The notes under the pieces are model-generated. The model was not told the origin of the DNA, ran no database searches, and was given only the letters and a program-made list of their open reading frames with translations. This document shows positions 1 through 11,440 of a stretch of 64,000 nucleotides of DNA, one piece after another. The stretch spans positions 11,947,221 through 12,011,220 of the forward strand of contig OY755047.1 of NCBI GenBank assembly GCA_963576565.1, in the 5' to 3' direction. Origin of the DNA: Aspidapion aeneum. Taxonomy: Eukaryota; Arthropoda; Insecta; Coleoptera; Brentidae. How positions within the stretch are numbered: position 1 is the first letter of the stretch; every line of letters starts with the position of its first letter. The position numbers and the translations under genes are program-made.

Positions 1-1138
1 TAATTTTTATCTTACTTCTCTATGTTTTCTATTAAAGTGCCTAGTCATTTTTAAATCTAAACCATAGACAAATACAAGAAAATAGAAATTATGTCCGTAC
101 GATAGCAAAAAATGTTTTTTATTATTTTTGATGGATTTAAAAATAGCTGTAGTATTTTTATCTTACCCTGCCACAATTATAACAAAAGGCCTTGCAGAAA
201 AAAGAGCAAAAAAAGTTTTGTGTGGTTACACAAACTGAAACTTGGTTAGCGTTTCACACGGACAACTGTGTTTATTTGAAATAAACTTTTAAATGTCTAT
301 ATTTTGTGAAAAAATCACCAAGAGGAAGCAGACGAAGAAAGGTATAGGAAGACCATTTTTAGGAATATCTAACGGCAATTAATATAATAAATTAGAATAG
401 TAGACTAAGGATAAGGAGAAGAGTGAAATAAAAAAATTGTTATCTAATTTCTTTTATACTTATCTATGTTTTTTGTTAAAGTGCCTAGTCAATTTTAAAT
501 CTAATCATAGACAAATACCAGAAAATAGAAATTATGTACGTAGGATAGTAAAAATATTTATTATTTTTTTAATGGATTTACAAAGCGTTCAAATATTTTT
601 AACCTATTGTATTGAAATTTTTAACATTTTTTTTTTATATTTTTGTTATAAATATTATTAAATGATGTTGATTATCCTAGCCTAAAAAAATATTTTGCGT
701 ATTTTTTAAATAAATAATCAACTGCTGGATACACGCATGAGTTCCCAAATTAATTAATAATATGATTACTATTACATTTTGATTTTGTAGTTGTGCAGTA
801 TTGTTGTTTTCTCCATGCGTGGGAATCATCCTTGCCCTTTTATATTGTTATTGTTTTTTATTAAAAATATGCGTAGGTTTTTATTTGAATTCCTAGGAAC
901 ACGTGTAAAGTATAACCCTTCCTACTTTTTTATATTTTATATTTTTTGGTATTTTATCTATGATTTGTTTCCAACAAATATTCTCCAAGTTTTTACATTC
1001 ATTACCTATATCTGCTTCTCCATCTTTGCCTTGCGTGCTACTTAAAATACCGGGTGTCCATAAAATTTCGGACTGAATGTAGATATTTGGTAGTAACTTT
1101 TTTACAGCATAACTGTATTAACATATTAAAAATATCCT
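1..1138. repeat. AT-rich intergenic/intronic DNA with a diverged direct repeat
   Basis: No gene is recognisable here. The first roughly 180 bases recur in the same orientation at about 437-620, offset by about 444 bases. Shared landmarks are the words AAAGTGCCTAGTC, CATAGACAAATAC and GAAAATAGAAATTATG. The two copies differ at many positions, so the duplication is old. The short reading frames in this stretch are very AT-rich and have no recognisable domain. At about 1050 a CCGGGTGTCC word resembles the end of a mariner-type MITE, but no partner end is visible. Confidence 0.5.
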
Positions 1139-1597
1139 TAGTATCTCAAAACAAAAACTCACTCACCGATGGATCCCAGACCTGGACACTTACAAAATGA
1201 AACATGGATAAGGTAACAAAAGCCCAAAGATCAATGCAAAAACAAATTTTACATGTAAAGCTAACAGATAGAAAAAGGAATAAATGAATAAAAAATAAAA
1301 CAAAAGTAAGAGATGTCAGAGGAGAAGTAGCAAAATTAAAATGGAAATTTCTCGGTTATATCAGACACAAAAACCAACGATGGAACAAATGTATTGTAAA
1401 CACGCGGGAACTAGATGGATGAAAACGGCCACAGGCAGGGAAGAGTGGAAGATATTGAGGGAGGCCTATGTCCAAAGATGGATCAAAGAAGACTAAATAG
1501 GTAGATAGATTATGGTTGATAAATAATAACGGATATGTCTATTGGGGAAGTAAAATATAAGCAACCCTGTAAAATATAAAAAAAAATACGGGTCCCT
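1139..1597 (+). mobile_element. RTE-like non-LTR retrotransposon family C, 3' fragment (copy 1)
   Basis: The translated fragments match the C-terminal tail of an RTE-like reverse transcriptase polyprotein, with a GREEWKILREAYVQRW-type end. They are broken by stops and an internal deletion around 1395-1425. The non-coding 3' end reads through GGTAGATAGAT and AACCCTGTA to ACGGGTCCC. The same family occurs at 45085-46085 and 54005-54440 on the minus strand and immediately downstream at 1600. This copy carries neither of the two insertions found in its neighbour, so it acts as an empty-site reference. Confidence 0.7.
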
Positions 1598-1693
1598 TTA
1601 GTAAGTGGGCGGACGATTTGAAGAAACATGCGGGAACTAGATGGATGAACAGGCAGGGAAGAGTGGAATATATTGAAGGAGGCCTATGTCCCA

Positions 1694-2222
1694 CACAGAA
1701 AAAAAAATGTCTTCAGTCAATGCAAAATGCTTTGATCCAAGAAAAAAACTGCTTTCCTATGCAAGAAGTCGATATTTTCTTAACAAAAAAAACTATTCTC
1801 TTGAACTGCTGGTTTCCGTTGAAAATAAAAATTGCCTTTATCCAAGAAAATTGATTTGTTTTGAATGGAAGCGGTAACCTTCTTGTTTTGTGTTTTCTAG
1901 TATTATGGAATAAATCTCCATTTTCGTTTTGAGATACCCCGGATATTTTGAGTTAAAAAATTAAAAGTCTTTAGGCAAAGTAAAGCTATATTTGTGTTAA
2001 GAAGATATTAGTAAGACATTTACTATCTTGCTTCAAAACCATTTTTTCTTCGTTAAAGGCAGTTTGTTTTAAACCAAAACAATTTACCAAGACAATTATT
2101 TTTTTCCCAAAACAAGTTGTTTGCTTAGATGAAAAAAAACATTTTGTTCGGAGGCTTTTGGGTCAAGATAATTGTTTCAAGAAAACTACTTTTCTTAACT
2201 GAAGAACTTCTTTTTTTCTGTG
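1694..2222. mobile_element. 529-bp MITE with CACAGAAAAAAA termini, nested in RTE family C
   Basis: Both ends begin CACAGAAAAAAA and continue into a TCTTCAGT word, giving imperfect terminal inverted repeats of about 25 bp (1694-1720 and 2196-2222). The interior is AT-rich and non-coding; the 78-residue frame covering its start has no domain. The insertion interrupts the 3' end of RTE copy 2, and the intact sequence is preserved in copy 1 at about 1465-1480. The target duplication is only one or two bases or has decayed (CA at both sides). The superfamily is not assigned. Confidence 0.6.
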
Positions 2223-2332
2223 CAAAGATGGATCAAAGAAGACTAAATAGGTAGATAGATGATGGTTGATAAATAATAACGGATATGTCTATTGGGGGAG
2301 TAAAATATAGGTAACCCTGTACAATATAAAAA

Positions 2333-3053
2333 TACTCTGCCAATATATGGGCCCCTAAGCTCACACTAGGTACTATAGTTATAGTGTACGTGCGAGCTAA
2401 TAAAACTAAAACCTGAAATATATCTTATTCAACTCCAGAATAAATTACCTTTTGTTTGATACCACACAACCCATGTTTTGACTTAAACTCAAATTTTTGA
2501 AATCTACCCATACCCTTAAAAAAACAAAAACTAAAATGTATTTTGATTAACTCCGGACTTAATTACCTTTCGTTTGATACCACACACGCCATATTTTCAC
2601 GTAAACTCTAATTTTTGAAATCTACCCCCACCCTTTTTGAAAAAAAAACTAAAATGTATTTTGTTTAACTCCATACTCAATTACCTTTCGTTTGATATCA
2701 TACACGCCATATTTTCACATAAACTCTAATTTTTGAAATCTTCCCCCACCCTTTTACTTGGCTTGTGTTCGGTGGATTTTGTTCATTTTCAAATGGGACC
2801 ATCTCGACCTAAGACCCAACTTAGGTACAAATTTCATTAAAATCGGCCTAGCGGTTTTTGAGTTATGCGCGTTGGTCGTTACAGACAGACATACAGACAG
2901 ACAGACAGACAGACGGCGCGACAAAAAAGTTTCAAAATCATCTGAAACGCAAAGATATATAAAAATTTTTGAAATCGGAGCAACTTTTTTTTTCTCGAAA
3001 AAATTAGGATCACCATAGCTCACACTACTATAGTATAGTATATGTGTGAGCTA
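2333..3053 (-). mobile_element. Hairpin-ended (ACAG)n element, HINE/DINE-like (copy 1), nested in RTE family C
   Basis: Each end carries a short hairpin whose stem is AGCTCACAC/GTGTGAGCT (2363-2395 and 3018-3053). Between them lie about 115-120-bp tandem units, each with a TTTGATA(C/T)CA(C/T)AC-like block, then a conserved AAAATCGGCC...AGTTATGCGCGTTGG core and an (ACAG)n tract at about 2881-2915. It sits in an oligo-A target of the RTE copy. The layout (terminal hairpins, central minisatellite, GTCY-type microsatellite) is that of Helentron-associated elements such as DINE-1 and mini-me. That classification is an inference. The open frames on both strands across the microsatellite are not genes. 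Confidence 0.65.
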
Positions 3054-3075
3054 AAAAATTACGGGTCCCGTTGGT

Positions 3076-3968
3076 AATCCTTGCTTAATCAATAATTAAA
3101 TATTATAATAATAATGTGATAGGTAATGAACTGGGGAGCTGCAATTGGTTGAAAATATTGATTTACACATTCTTTTGTCTCATTGGAATGCAACTTGAAT
3201 GTACTGATAAGAGTTTTTTTGCCAAAACGTCTTTTAGTTGTCTGAACTTGTTAGCCGAATAAAAATTTTCGCGTAATTTTTTTTACATTTCGTGTGCTTT
3301 TTTTTGCAAAAATATCCTGAGAAAAATGTGTTATTTGGTGGGGGAAATAGCAAGAATTAGTAAAAAGAGTTGTGGAGTTTTTTCTGGTGCAGAAAATATT
3401 TTTGAAAGGTAAAATTTCTTTTAAAGATTCTTGGGAGAAAATCAAATTTTTTGGATTGGCAAAAATTTGCTCTGTCGTGATATAATCATAGTCTTTTACT
3501 TATTATTGTAGGGATGTAAAAATATTTAAGAAAATTATTTTTCTTGAGGTTGAATAGTTTATTAAAAAAATCACATGCGGTAATTTTTTGTGCGAAAAAG
3601 GGTTAGGTCACTACCACCCGACATGCGTTCCACAATTTTTTGATCAGTTTTTAAATTGACTATAAAATAAAATCGACTTTTGGATTTATAGAAAACAGCT
3701 ACAAAATAAAGCTAGCCTGTTGTAGCTTACTAAGAACTGGAAGTTTCTAGCCAAAAAGGCACTACTGTACGAGAAAGCGTTTTGTGGGTCAAATACCTTA
3801 ACATCGAGTTTGGTGTAGCTAAGCTTTTTTGATAATATATAGCTTTTATTAGCTGAGCAGTTAGGATTGTTTGCTGACTTTTTTTAATGCAAAATATACA
3901 GGGTGGTAATTTTTTGGAAAACTGGGAGAAGTAAAATTTATTTTATCAGCTAGGGAAATGTCTCGGAA
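3076..3968. other. AT-rich stretch without recognisable features
   Basis: No conserved reading frame, RNA gene or bounded repeat could be identified. A CAGGGTGGTAATTTTTTGG word near 3899 resembles a MITE end, but no partner was found. Confidence 0.4.
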
Positions 3969-4233
3969 CAGCGGCCGATTCAGGGCTCTGTTTGACATAA
4001 GCTATTAATCTTTAGTTCTAGTAAAAAAATTACCGATGCATAAACCGAATTTTTTTTACAAAATTTAACTGTTTTAAAATTTTACACAAAAATTACTTTA
4101 TTTTTCAAAAAAAATTATTTACATGTAATTACAAACTTTAGACCTCAGACTTAATTAAAAACTGCATCAATTTTGATTTGTTTTTTGCTGCCTTCTTGGC
4201 CCCTACCCCTAGAACATCCTGGATCCGCCAATG
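3969..4233. mobile_element. Degenerate hAT-type MITE (same family as 7715-7995)
   Basis: It starts CAGCGGCCGATTCAGGG and ends with a CATCCTGGATCCGCC-type inverted terminus. The interior shares the TTAGTTCTAGTAAAAAAATTACC and CAATTTTGATTTG-type landmarks of the cleaner copy at 7715. The 8-bp target duplication is no longer recognisable. Partial copies of the family are also at about 37880-38030 and 49850-49990. Confidence 0.5.
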
Positions 4234-4959
4234 TCACCAAAAAGCGTATTGAAGTGTTTTTTACCCAACTGCAGCACGGCGAAAGGAAGGGTAATAGTAC
4301 AATGAATAGAGGAGTTTTACCCTACAAAAGGTCCGGTAGTTCTGAATTTTGGATATGTTATTAAGGCCGAAAGGGTAGTTAAAAATATGAGTTTTCGACA
4401 CCCCCACCCCTGTGCTTCCTCCGCCATCTTGAAAAAAACCATCAAAAATTGGCACTTTTTGTAGTTTTGTGCCTGTAACGTCGTTCCAGTACACTAAATC
4501 GCAAAAAGAGTTATATGAAATTTTTTAGAGGATATAATTATCTACAATTGGCTGTTACTGTGGTTGCTCTGCGAGCAGTAGTAACGGAGCTAGGTAATTT
4601 CCAAAAATGACTAAATTCCCGTGCTTGGGTAAATTTTCAGATTTTTTCTACTTTAGACGGCATAAGCTCCGAAATACTTTGTTCTAGGGTAAAAGTTCTA
4701 AGACCATATCTTGTAGAAAATTTTATCAGCTACAAAATTTATTCTTTAAATGTATTTTTAAATATTGTAATGGAGTAGGAGTAATTTTTAACTTAAAGTA
4801 AGTAAGTTATAAAATAATAATTTTTTTTAGGGGTCAAACACCTCCTTCAACTAACCACCTCTTTAAAAACCCCCCCCAGACCCCCCAAAATCTAACATAT
4901 TTAGGTTTTCTCAAATTTTCGCAAAAAATACGCTTCTAAGAGAAAAATGTGTAATATAA
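4234..4959. other. AT-rich stretch with C-rich runs, no gene seen
   Basis: The two overlapping short frames near 4173-4494 have no recognisable domain. C-rich runs occur at about 4870-4885. Confidence 0.35.
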
Positions 4960-5830
4960 TTTATTGAATGAAAATGAAATTTCCTTTTAAAAAAGGTACA
5001 ACTCGATGATGGTCAACTATTTATAAACTCTTCAGCGACGCCCGTTAATTGAAGTAATTTAAAAAAGTCAAAAAATATTCATGTTTTTTCCATGATTTAT
5101 TCGATTTTTTTTTAAACCAAGGTTTATAGAACAAAATATGTTATACACTATTGTAGCAAATAAAATTTCCTTTAAAATGCTGTACAAGAAAGTCGGATTG
5201 GTTTCATGGTTATAAATTCAAAGGCGCCCGTAAATTTAACCAATTTTAAAAAATCACAAATTAAAATATTTTTGTTACAAGTTTTATCTAATTTTTTCAA
5301 AAACTAAGCCTAATTTAAAAAAAATGCTATGATGCACTTTATTTACAGTAAAATTCTCTTTTCAACGGTATATAACTCGATGGGGTTTGACTTACAACGA
5401 ACCCGCCAGCGACGTCCATAAATGAGAGCCATTTAATTAATTTTTTTTTAAATTATGTTTTGCACAGGTTTTATTTGATTTTCTGAAAACCATGCCCTTT
5501 ATCAAAAAAATTGTTTTTTTACTGCATTGTAGATAATAAAATTTCCTTTTAAACGCTGTATAACATGGTAAAAAATATTTCATATTTACCGCTCCAGTGG
5601 TGTGCTTAATTTAAAACAATTTTTTTTAAATCACCAAAAAAATTAATTCTGTTACATATTTTATTTGATTTTGTTAAAAACCAAGCCCTTTATCAAAAAA
5701 TGTGTTTTATACTTTATTGTAGATAAGAAAATTTACTTTTAAATGGTGTGTAACAAAGTCGGATTCGTTTCATGGTAATAACTTCACAGGCGCCCGTAAA
5801 TTAAACCAATTTTAAAAAACTTGTGATTAA
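4960..5830 (+). repeat. Degenerate 188-bp tandem array, about five units
   Basis: The word AAAATTTCCTTTTAAA followed by (G)GTATAAC recurs at about 4978, 5161, 5350, 5539 and 5727, a period of 183-189 bp. Each unit also has a GGCGCCCGTAAATT-like block and an AAACCAAGCCCTT...TATCAAAAAA block. Units differ strongly, so the array is old. The elements at 8385 and 15608 have related phrases (AACGATGTATAACACGCC), so the array may be an expanded piece of that transposon family. Confidence 0.6.
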
Positions 5831-5995
5831 ATTTTTTTTTTTTAAATTAATTTTTGCGTGTCGTAATTTAAGGACGTTCCCTTATAAACCCAGGGACGAA
5901 AGTGATACTTTTAATTTTGAGGCGAAAAGTTTGTAGATCGACCGAAGGTAGGGCTACAATTCGCTGAGGGAGTAAAAAGAACTTTAGTTACTTGG

Positions 5996-6200
5996 TTTAT
6001 ATAGGGTCAAGTAGTATAAAAATGAGACACTTTAATACTTTTATATTTTTAAGATTTTAAACTCCTGTGTAGGACTGGAATAAGCGATTAGGATGTAAGC
6101 AATAATCAGAAAAATATTGCAAACGTAAAAAAAATAGAAATTTCCTTTAATATGGGAAAAAAAATTAACTGTGTCTTATATTTTACCTTGAAAAAGTAAA
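5996..6200 (-). mobile_element. Solo end of the GGGTCAAG TIR-element family
   Basis: TATAGGGTCAAG followed by AAAAATGAGACAC and GCAATAATCAGAAAAATATTGC matches, in inverted orientation, the right-hand 200 bp of the element at 39247-40057. The fragment breaks off near TGTGTCTTATATTTTACC. Just upstream (5890-5980) is a GTTTGTAGATCGACCGAAGG phrase that recurs in diverged form near 6800 and 20070, another uncharacterised repeat. Confidence 0.55.
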
Positions 6201-7714
6201 AAAAATAAAATAAAAAAATCACCCAACTGCTAAATTTGATTATAACTACTAGTCGCAGTTGGGTACAAAATTGACAGGTATACCTATATGAATGTACGAC
6301 ATGCTTTAACTTTTAGTTTTCATGCCCAAAGCGCACTTACAAAAATATATAACGTCGTAACGCATTATCAAAAAAAAACACATTAAAAAAACATTGAGTG
6401 TAACGCAAGGCCAACCCCCCCCCCCCACCCTAGAGCGTTACGTAATTTAAGGCCAGGCCCGAATGTTATTATTTATTATCTCCAAAGAGCTGGCTTAAAA
6501 GTGCGCACATATTATTTTTCAGTGAACTTTCGTCAACGCTCTGTATAAATAATGCTATCGTATTAAATTGACAAAATATACCGTGATATGATATCCCTAT
6601 AAAATCGCGTGACAACCTGACTAACCTACATTATTTTTATTTTTGATTTTTGGCAAAAATATCGAAGGATTTTCTGCTAAGTATTACCCCGGGACATCTT
6701 CAAACCTATTTCCGATTTTATTTTTAGAAAGTACAGGGTGTTTTATTTATAAGGATATTAAGTTAAAACTCTTTAAAATATTAGATTTTATTTAAAAGCA
6801 TAAAGTTTGTAGAGTAAGCGTAGCAAGGGCTACAAATTATAAGGAAATAAGAAAATGTTATCAATGGATTGATGAGTATTTTTAGCACCTTTTTGTTAAT
6901 AATAAAATAAATAGTTATTGATCTATTATTACAATTTTATTTTTTTTGTTGGTTTTATTTTCCTATTTTGATTTTTGTATTTTAATTTAACTTTTTATCT
7001 CTGCATAAATGTAATTATCTTTATATAAAGTCAATAACCCTTTTTAAATATTTTAGTTTTATAAAATTCTTAAATCTATGAATAAAAACTATAAAAAGTT
7101 TTGACTTAAATTTTTATTAATTTATACAGAGTATATACTTATTACATTTTTTTTCCAAGTATTATTAATACAATAACAAAAATAATATACAAATAACAAA
7201 ATATTTTTTATGGTTTAAAATATTTTAAATTACTATTTTCGAGTACTAAGATATTTTTACACCAAAAATTGTTTTTTTTAGTGTTGTATTTTAATATTAT
7301 GTTATATTTACATAAATTATATTTTAAAAAGTGGACACTTATAAAATTTTGAATAGCAAAGTTTATCAAAAATTTACTCTCGACCCATATATATGGATAT
7401 GAGTTTATTTATACATTATAAATGTTTGATAAATCCTGCCATTTAACGTTTTTTCAGTTACAAGTGAAAAAAACTACATATTTACAAAAAAGAGAGGGTA
7501 GAGTACAATAATTTATTTAAAAAACTTACAACTTTAAAAAATTATAAAGCTGAGCATTTTTATATTAATATAAGTTTAAGAAAATATAATAACTACTAAT
7601 ATTTTTTATATTTTCTAATTTTTTTTTCACGCGGCAGTGTGGGTATGCATTTTGTAAAGTATTTTTTAAGAAAGAAGGAGGTATACAATTTTGTTTTTTA
7701 TACAGAGTGCTTCA
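6201..7714. other. AT-rich intronic or flanking DNA, no gene seen
   Basis: Very low GC with homopolymer runs and a C14-type run at about 6414-6428. A second copy of the GTTTGTAGA...GGGCTACAA phrase is at about 6800-6835. A CAGGGTGTTTTATTTATAAGG word at 6733 looks like a MITE end without a partner. Confidence 0.4.
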
Positions 7715-7995
7715 CAGTGGCGGATCCAGAGGGGCCCGGGCCCCCCTTCTAATTTTTAGTTCCAGAAAAAAAATAACCAATGCATGGGCCGCAATTTTTA
7801 CCAAATATAAAATTTTGTAAAAATTTTTTGCTAAAATGTAATTTTTTCAAATTTTGACTGATTTTGCTCAAATTTTCGCCTGCGGCACATTTTATTTGCA
7901 TTTAGTGGCAAACTTTAAATCTAAGTCTTATTAAATTGTTTTGTATTTTTTCCCTTCATGACCCCTTCCCACCGGACATCCTAGATCTACCACTG
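7715..7995. mobile_element. 281-bp hAT-type MITE with 8-bp target duplication
   Basis: It begins CAGTGGCGGATCCAG and ends with the inverted CTAGATCTACCACTG, giving about 15-bp terminal inverted repeats. Flanks are GTGCTTCA (7707-7714) and GTGCTTGA (7996-8003), an 8-bp target duplication with one change, as expected for hAT transposition. The interior is AT-rich with a run of C/G next to the left end and no coding sequence. Confidence 0.75.
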
Positions 7996-8384
7996 GTGCT
8001 TGATAGTATACTTGATGCAAAATAAAAAATTTGACTAGTGTTTTTTACAGTTTAGAAAAACTGTTTAAACAATTTTTTATTATTCTAAAATATATCATAA
8101 GAATTTAAATAAACTACATGTTTTTGAAGAAAATTATAAAAACAATATATAATGGATTAAGAATTTACAATAGATATAATAATATTATAAACAACTTAAA
8201 AATAATAATTTTTTAAGTTAATAATTTTGTAGGTATTGTTTACCATATGTTACATTTCTTTTCTAACTTCTGTGCTAAAAAAAAAGAATTTTGCTATACC
8301 GTCAACTATTTTAACTAATTTCTACGTACAGTTGGTGTGATATTGGCTGTTTTTTGTTTTTTTTTTAATTTAAAAAAAGCCTTC
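7996..8384. other. AT-rich spacer
   Basis: Nothing recognisable between the hAT MITE and the following TIR element. Confidence 0.4.
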
Positions 8385-9366
8385 TAGTTCAGGCCCTACA
8401 GGGTCCGATACTGCTTTTAATGATAGAAGCAACACACTTGGCATGGATAGACATAAGACTCGCCCGAACATTTTACGAAAGGGAACCACCCCCCCAACCC
8501 TGGCAGGAGGGTGGTTCCCCCCCTTAAACGTGCTTTTTGACGGTTTTCTGCTAATAACTCGAAAACTGTCAACTTTTCTAAAAATATTCTAAAGATCATT
8601 TTGCAAGCGGATAAAAGTTCCTTTTTCACCGTGTACCTTAGTACCCTCTATAGGCAGTGGTGCAGAAGGGAAAAATGTTTAAAATATTTTTCTTGTGGCA
8701 TTTTGTATCCTTAACACATTTTTTCAAAAAAGTATTTTTGTTCAAAAACCCATTGTATGCAGTTAAATATTTAATAAGTTAGAGATAACTTTTTAAAGAA
8801 CCCGCCTGGAAATAAAAATAAATGTGTTTGTAGAAATCCTCAAATCAAACAAAAATTTTGAACATTCATTTTTGTAACTCAGTAAATAATACTCAAGATC
8901 AGCAAAAAATATTTTTGATTATTATTAACTTAAAACTTAATTGAATTCATTTAAATTGAGGGGAGGGGGCATCCCCCGTCTCGCCCCCCTCAAAAGTGAT
9001 CTTTTACAGTATTTTTTAATTATTTGCAAACTTTTAACTTAGGCAAAAACAACTAAGTAATAGTTATTGAGGCTGACCAAAAGTCCTCTCTAACGATGTA
9101 TAACACGCCCCCCTTACATCAGCATCTTTTATAGGCATTTAAATAAATGAGAGGTGCGAAAAAAACAATATATTTTTAATTTTCTTGAATTTTATTGTCC
9201 TACCGTCAAAAAGCTCTTTTAACCCTGACAGGGTTGGGGGGGTGGTACCCTTTCGTAAAATGTTCGGGTGAGTCTTGTGTCTATCATCTATCTATCATAC
9301 CAACTGTGTTGCTTCTATCATTAAACGCATCAAATCGCTTGAATCTCGGATGTAGAGCCTGAACTA
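8385..9366. mobile_element. 982-bp TIR element, TAGTTCAGGCCCTACA family (copy 1)
   Basis: The left end TAGTTCAGGCCCTACA is matched inverted at the right end (TGTAGAGCCTGAACTA). The inverted homology continues inward through AATGATAGAAGCAACAC and the ATTTTACGAAAGGG..ACCACCCCCC blocks to about 8500 and 9225. Both flanks show TTC, a possible 3-bp duplication. The interior has no transposase. It contains a CGATGTATAACACGCCCCCC unit that recurs within the element and in the second copy at 15608-16529. The 70-residue frame at the left arm is not a gene. Confidence 0.65.
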
Positions 9367-10239
9367 TTCTACGAGTATAAACTAGAGCATTTTTTGTTAG
9401 GTATTAACAAAATTATTTTTTCCGCGCACATTTTTTCACTGGCAATAACAATATGCAATATCATATGTCACTCAAAACTCACTCATTCACGAAATATACA
9501 AACGTCAAAAATCAGAAAACACATGTTTTTTTCAACTTGGCTTCATTTCATCCTGTTGAGTACGAAATCTGCAGCTACGACTAAGCCTTTTTGATAAGGA
9601 CTTTCTTTAAGAAGGGTGGCTATCCTCGCTGCTTCTTGACAGTGCTAAAAATGTCAAAAAATTGCAATAAATAGAAACAATTTTTAAACAAAATTTATTT
9701 ATGAGTATTCAGAATTCTAAAACAAATTCAAACCTTCTAAAATTTCCAAAAATTTTTAAAAAATTTGAAAATTCCCAAGAATTTTTAAAATTCCCAAAAA
9801 TTTTTAAAATTCCCAAATTTTTTTAAAATTCTAACATTTTTAAAAAATGTCTAGCATTTTCAACCAAAAAAAAATATTTAAATAGGGAATATACCATTTT
9901 TTTTTCTCTTTTTTCAGGTCACTGGTGACACATTGATGGTTGTTTACTGAGTTTCAGAGATCCGCAGTAGCTGTTTTGGTGAGTTCAAACCAAATAATTT
10001 TTTAAGTCATACCATATGTATAAGGGAGTTAGCAGAAGCGCCGAGAGACGGTATTCACAGGCTCGAACGTTTGTTCTTGGGTTGCGCGGTATTGAACTGC
10101 GCGGTTTTGGTCTTGCGCTGTTTTGATCTTGCACGATTTTGGTTTGAGCGGTTTTGGTCCGCGCGGTATTGGGTTGCGCGGTGTGTATTCACGGCAGAAG
10201 GGTCGCAAGTCAACAAATTTTGTTGAAAATGTAATTCCT
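9367..10239. repeat. AT-rich stretch with two minisatellites
   Basis: At about 9735-9850 the unit AATTCCCAAAAATTTTTAAA (about 19 bp) is repeated roughly five times with decay. At about 10083-10190 a GC-richer unit around TTGCGCGGTTTTGGTC (18-20 bp) is repeated about six times. The 66-residue frame at 9394 has no domain. Confidence 0.5.
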
Positions 10240-11232
10240 AATCTAAATTTAAAAACCGCGACTCGCTAGTTACGGGTAACGGGTAGACCTCGTCAGATGT
10301 CTATCAGGGGAAATGAACCGACCCCTGCCCTCCGTAGATTCCAGGTACTTCGACCCGGAGAGTTAGCACCTCTCCAGGGTCCCTTTCCCAGGGTTACAGG
10401 AGAAGACCACATCGATATGAAAGGCGGAGAGAATGGACCTCGGTACGGTGGCAACCCTTTCTTTTAGGGATAGTATAAAAGACAGCTTGCCTTACAGTAT
10501 GGCGTTGGGTCGTCAAAGGCTAGAGGAGAAAAACCTTGATCAAAAATCCTGGCCCTCCAAGTAGGGGGTTTAGACATTAGACTGGTTCTCTAATACTTGT
10601 AAAACAAAGCAATTACCAAAAAGCCTAAACAAAGCCTCGGAGCAATGGATGGAAATTCTCAAAGACGAAAAAAGCAAAGACAAAGGACTATGAATATAAC
10701 TACATGGAACGTACAGGGAGTGAATCAAAAGTTGGACCTTATTGCAACCGAAGTGCAGAATTGTAAAATCGATATTATTGCACTTACAGAGACAAAAAAA
10801 GAAAGGAACAGGTACGAATAGTGTCGGCAATTTCGTCCATATATTCACTGGAGTCCCAAAAGAAAGGAGAGCAGCCAGAGGGGTATCCTTATTAATAAAG
10901 AAAAAACTAAAAAATAAGATTACCGACAAAAATGAGATCATAAAAGAAAGAATGGGAATCGAAGGAAGCATAACGGATGACATCACTAAAAGACAACTGA
11001 TATGGTACGGTTATGCATAACGGATGAACGGCGAAAGATTACCAAAGCAGGTCCTAGAATGGCAATGGCAACCAATAGGGCGCAGAAAAACAGGGCGTCC
11101 TAAACTAGAATGGCAACAGTCAATCCAAAGATCAATGAGTCAAAAAAATCTGACAGAAGATGATTGTCAGGATCGAAGGAGGTGGAGAATAGGCGTCGGA
11201 CAACGTAGAAAAACGTTCTAAACCGACTAAAT
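10240..11232 (+). mobile_element. RTE-like family A, internally deleted copy keeping both ends
   Basis: The GC-richer 5' leader (10255-10690) ends at an ATG (10690) opening an apurinic endonuclease start: MNITTWNVQG, then DIIALTETKKK and further on GVPKERRAARGVSLLI. This is the N-terminus of an RTE-like polyprotein. At about 10930 it jumps directly into the far C-terminus (EIIKERMGIEGSITDD ... LPKQVLEW ... RRKTF stop), so the reverse transcriptase is missing. An A-run frameshift near 10794, a stop replacing a Gln at 11018 and a 6-bp TGGCAA duplication show it is dead. The 3' end is CGTTCTAAACCGACTAAATAA. Confidence 0.75.
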
Positions 11233-11440
11233 AATTTTAAAAAAAGTCTTGCTAGTACGATATTTAAGGGACATTTTGCATGTCCCATTTTTTACTCATC
11301 CTTTATTTGAGGCATGCGCAGTTATCTGGTTTGAACTTTATCCCTTACTAAAGGATAACGTTTGACCTTACTTGTGTTCGAATAACGCAGGCTAGAAATA
11401 TGAAGTTTTTTTTTACGATTATGCGCACTCGCAAGGAGAT

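Larger units (their letters stand above)
1600..3075 (+). mobile_element. RTE-like family C, 3' fragment (copy 2), split by two insertions
   Basis: This 5'-truncated copy begins near GTGGGCGGACGATTTG and encodes the same WMNR..GRVEYIEGGLC-like tail as copy 1. It is split at 1692, where the word ATGTCCAAAGATGG of copy 1 is interrupted. It resumes at 2223 with CAAAGATGGATC, is split again near 2333 inside an oligo-A tract, and resumes at about 3054 with TTACGGGTCCC. Comparison with copy 1 gives both junctions almost to the base. Copy 2 directly abuts copy 1. Confidence 0.7.

Noticed and set aside
437..1045. Two short AT-rich hydrophobic frames
   Set aside because: Phe/Ile/Tyr-rich composition expected from AT-rich DNA; no domain, splice support or conservation visible.
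8417..8629. Possible terminal PDSS1 exon or small minus-strand gene
   Set aside because: The frame lies in the arm of a TIR element and shows no similarity to the PDSS1 C-terminus.
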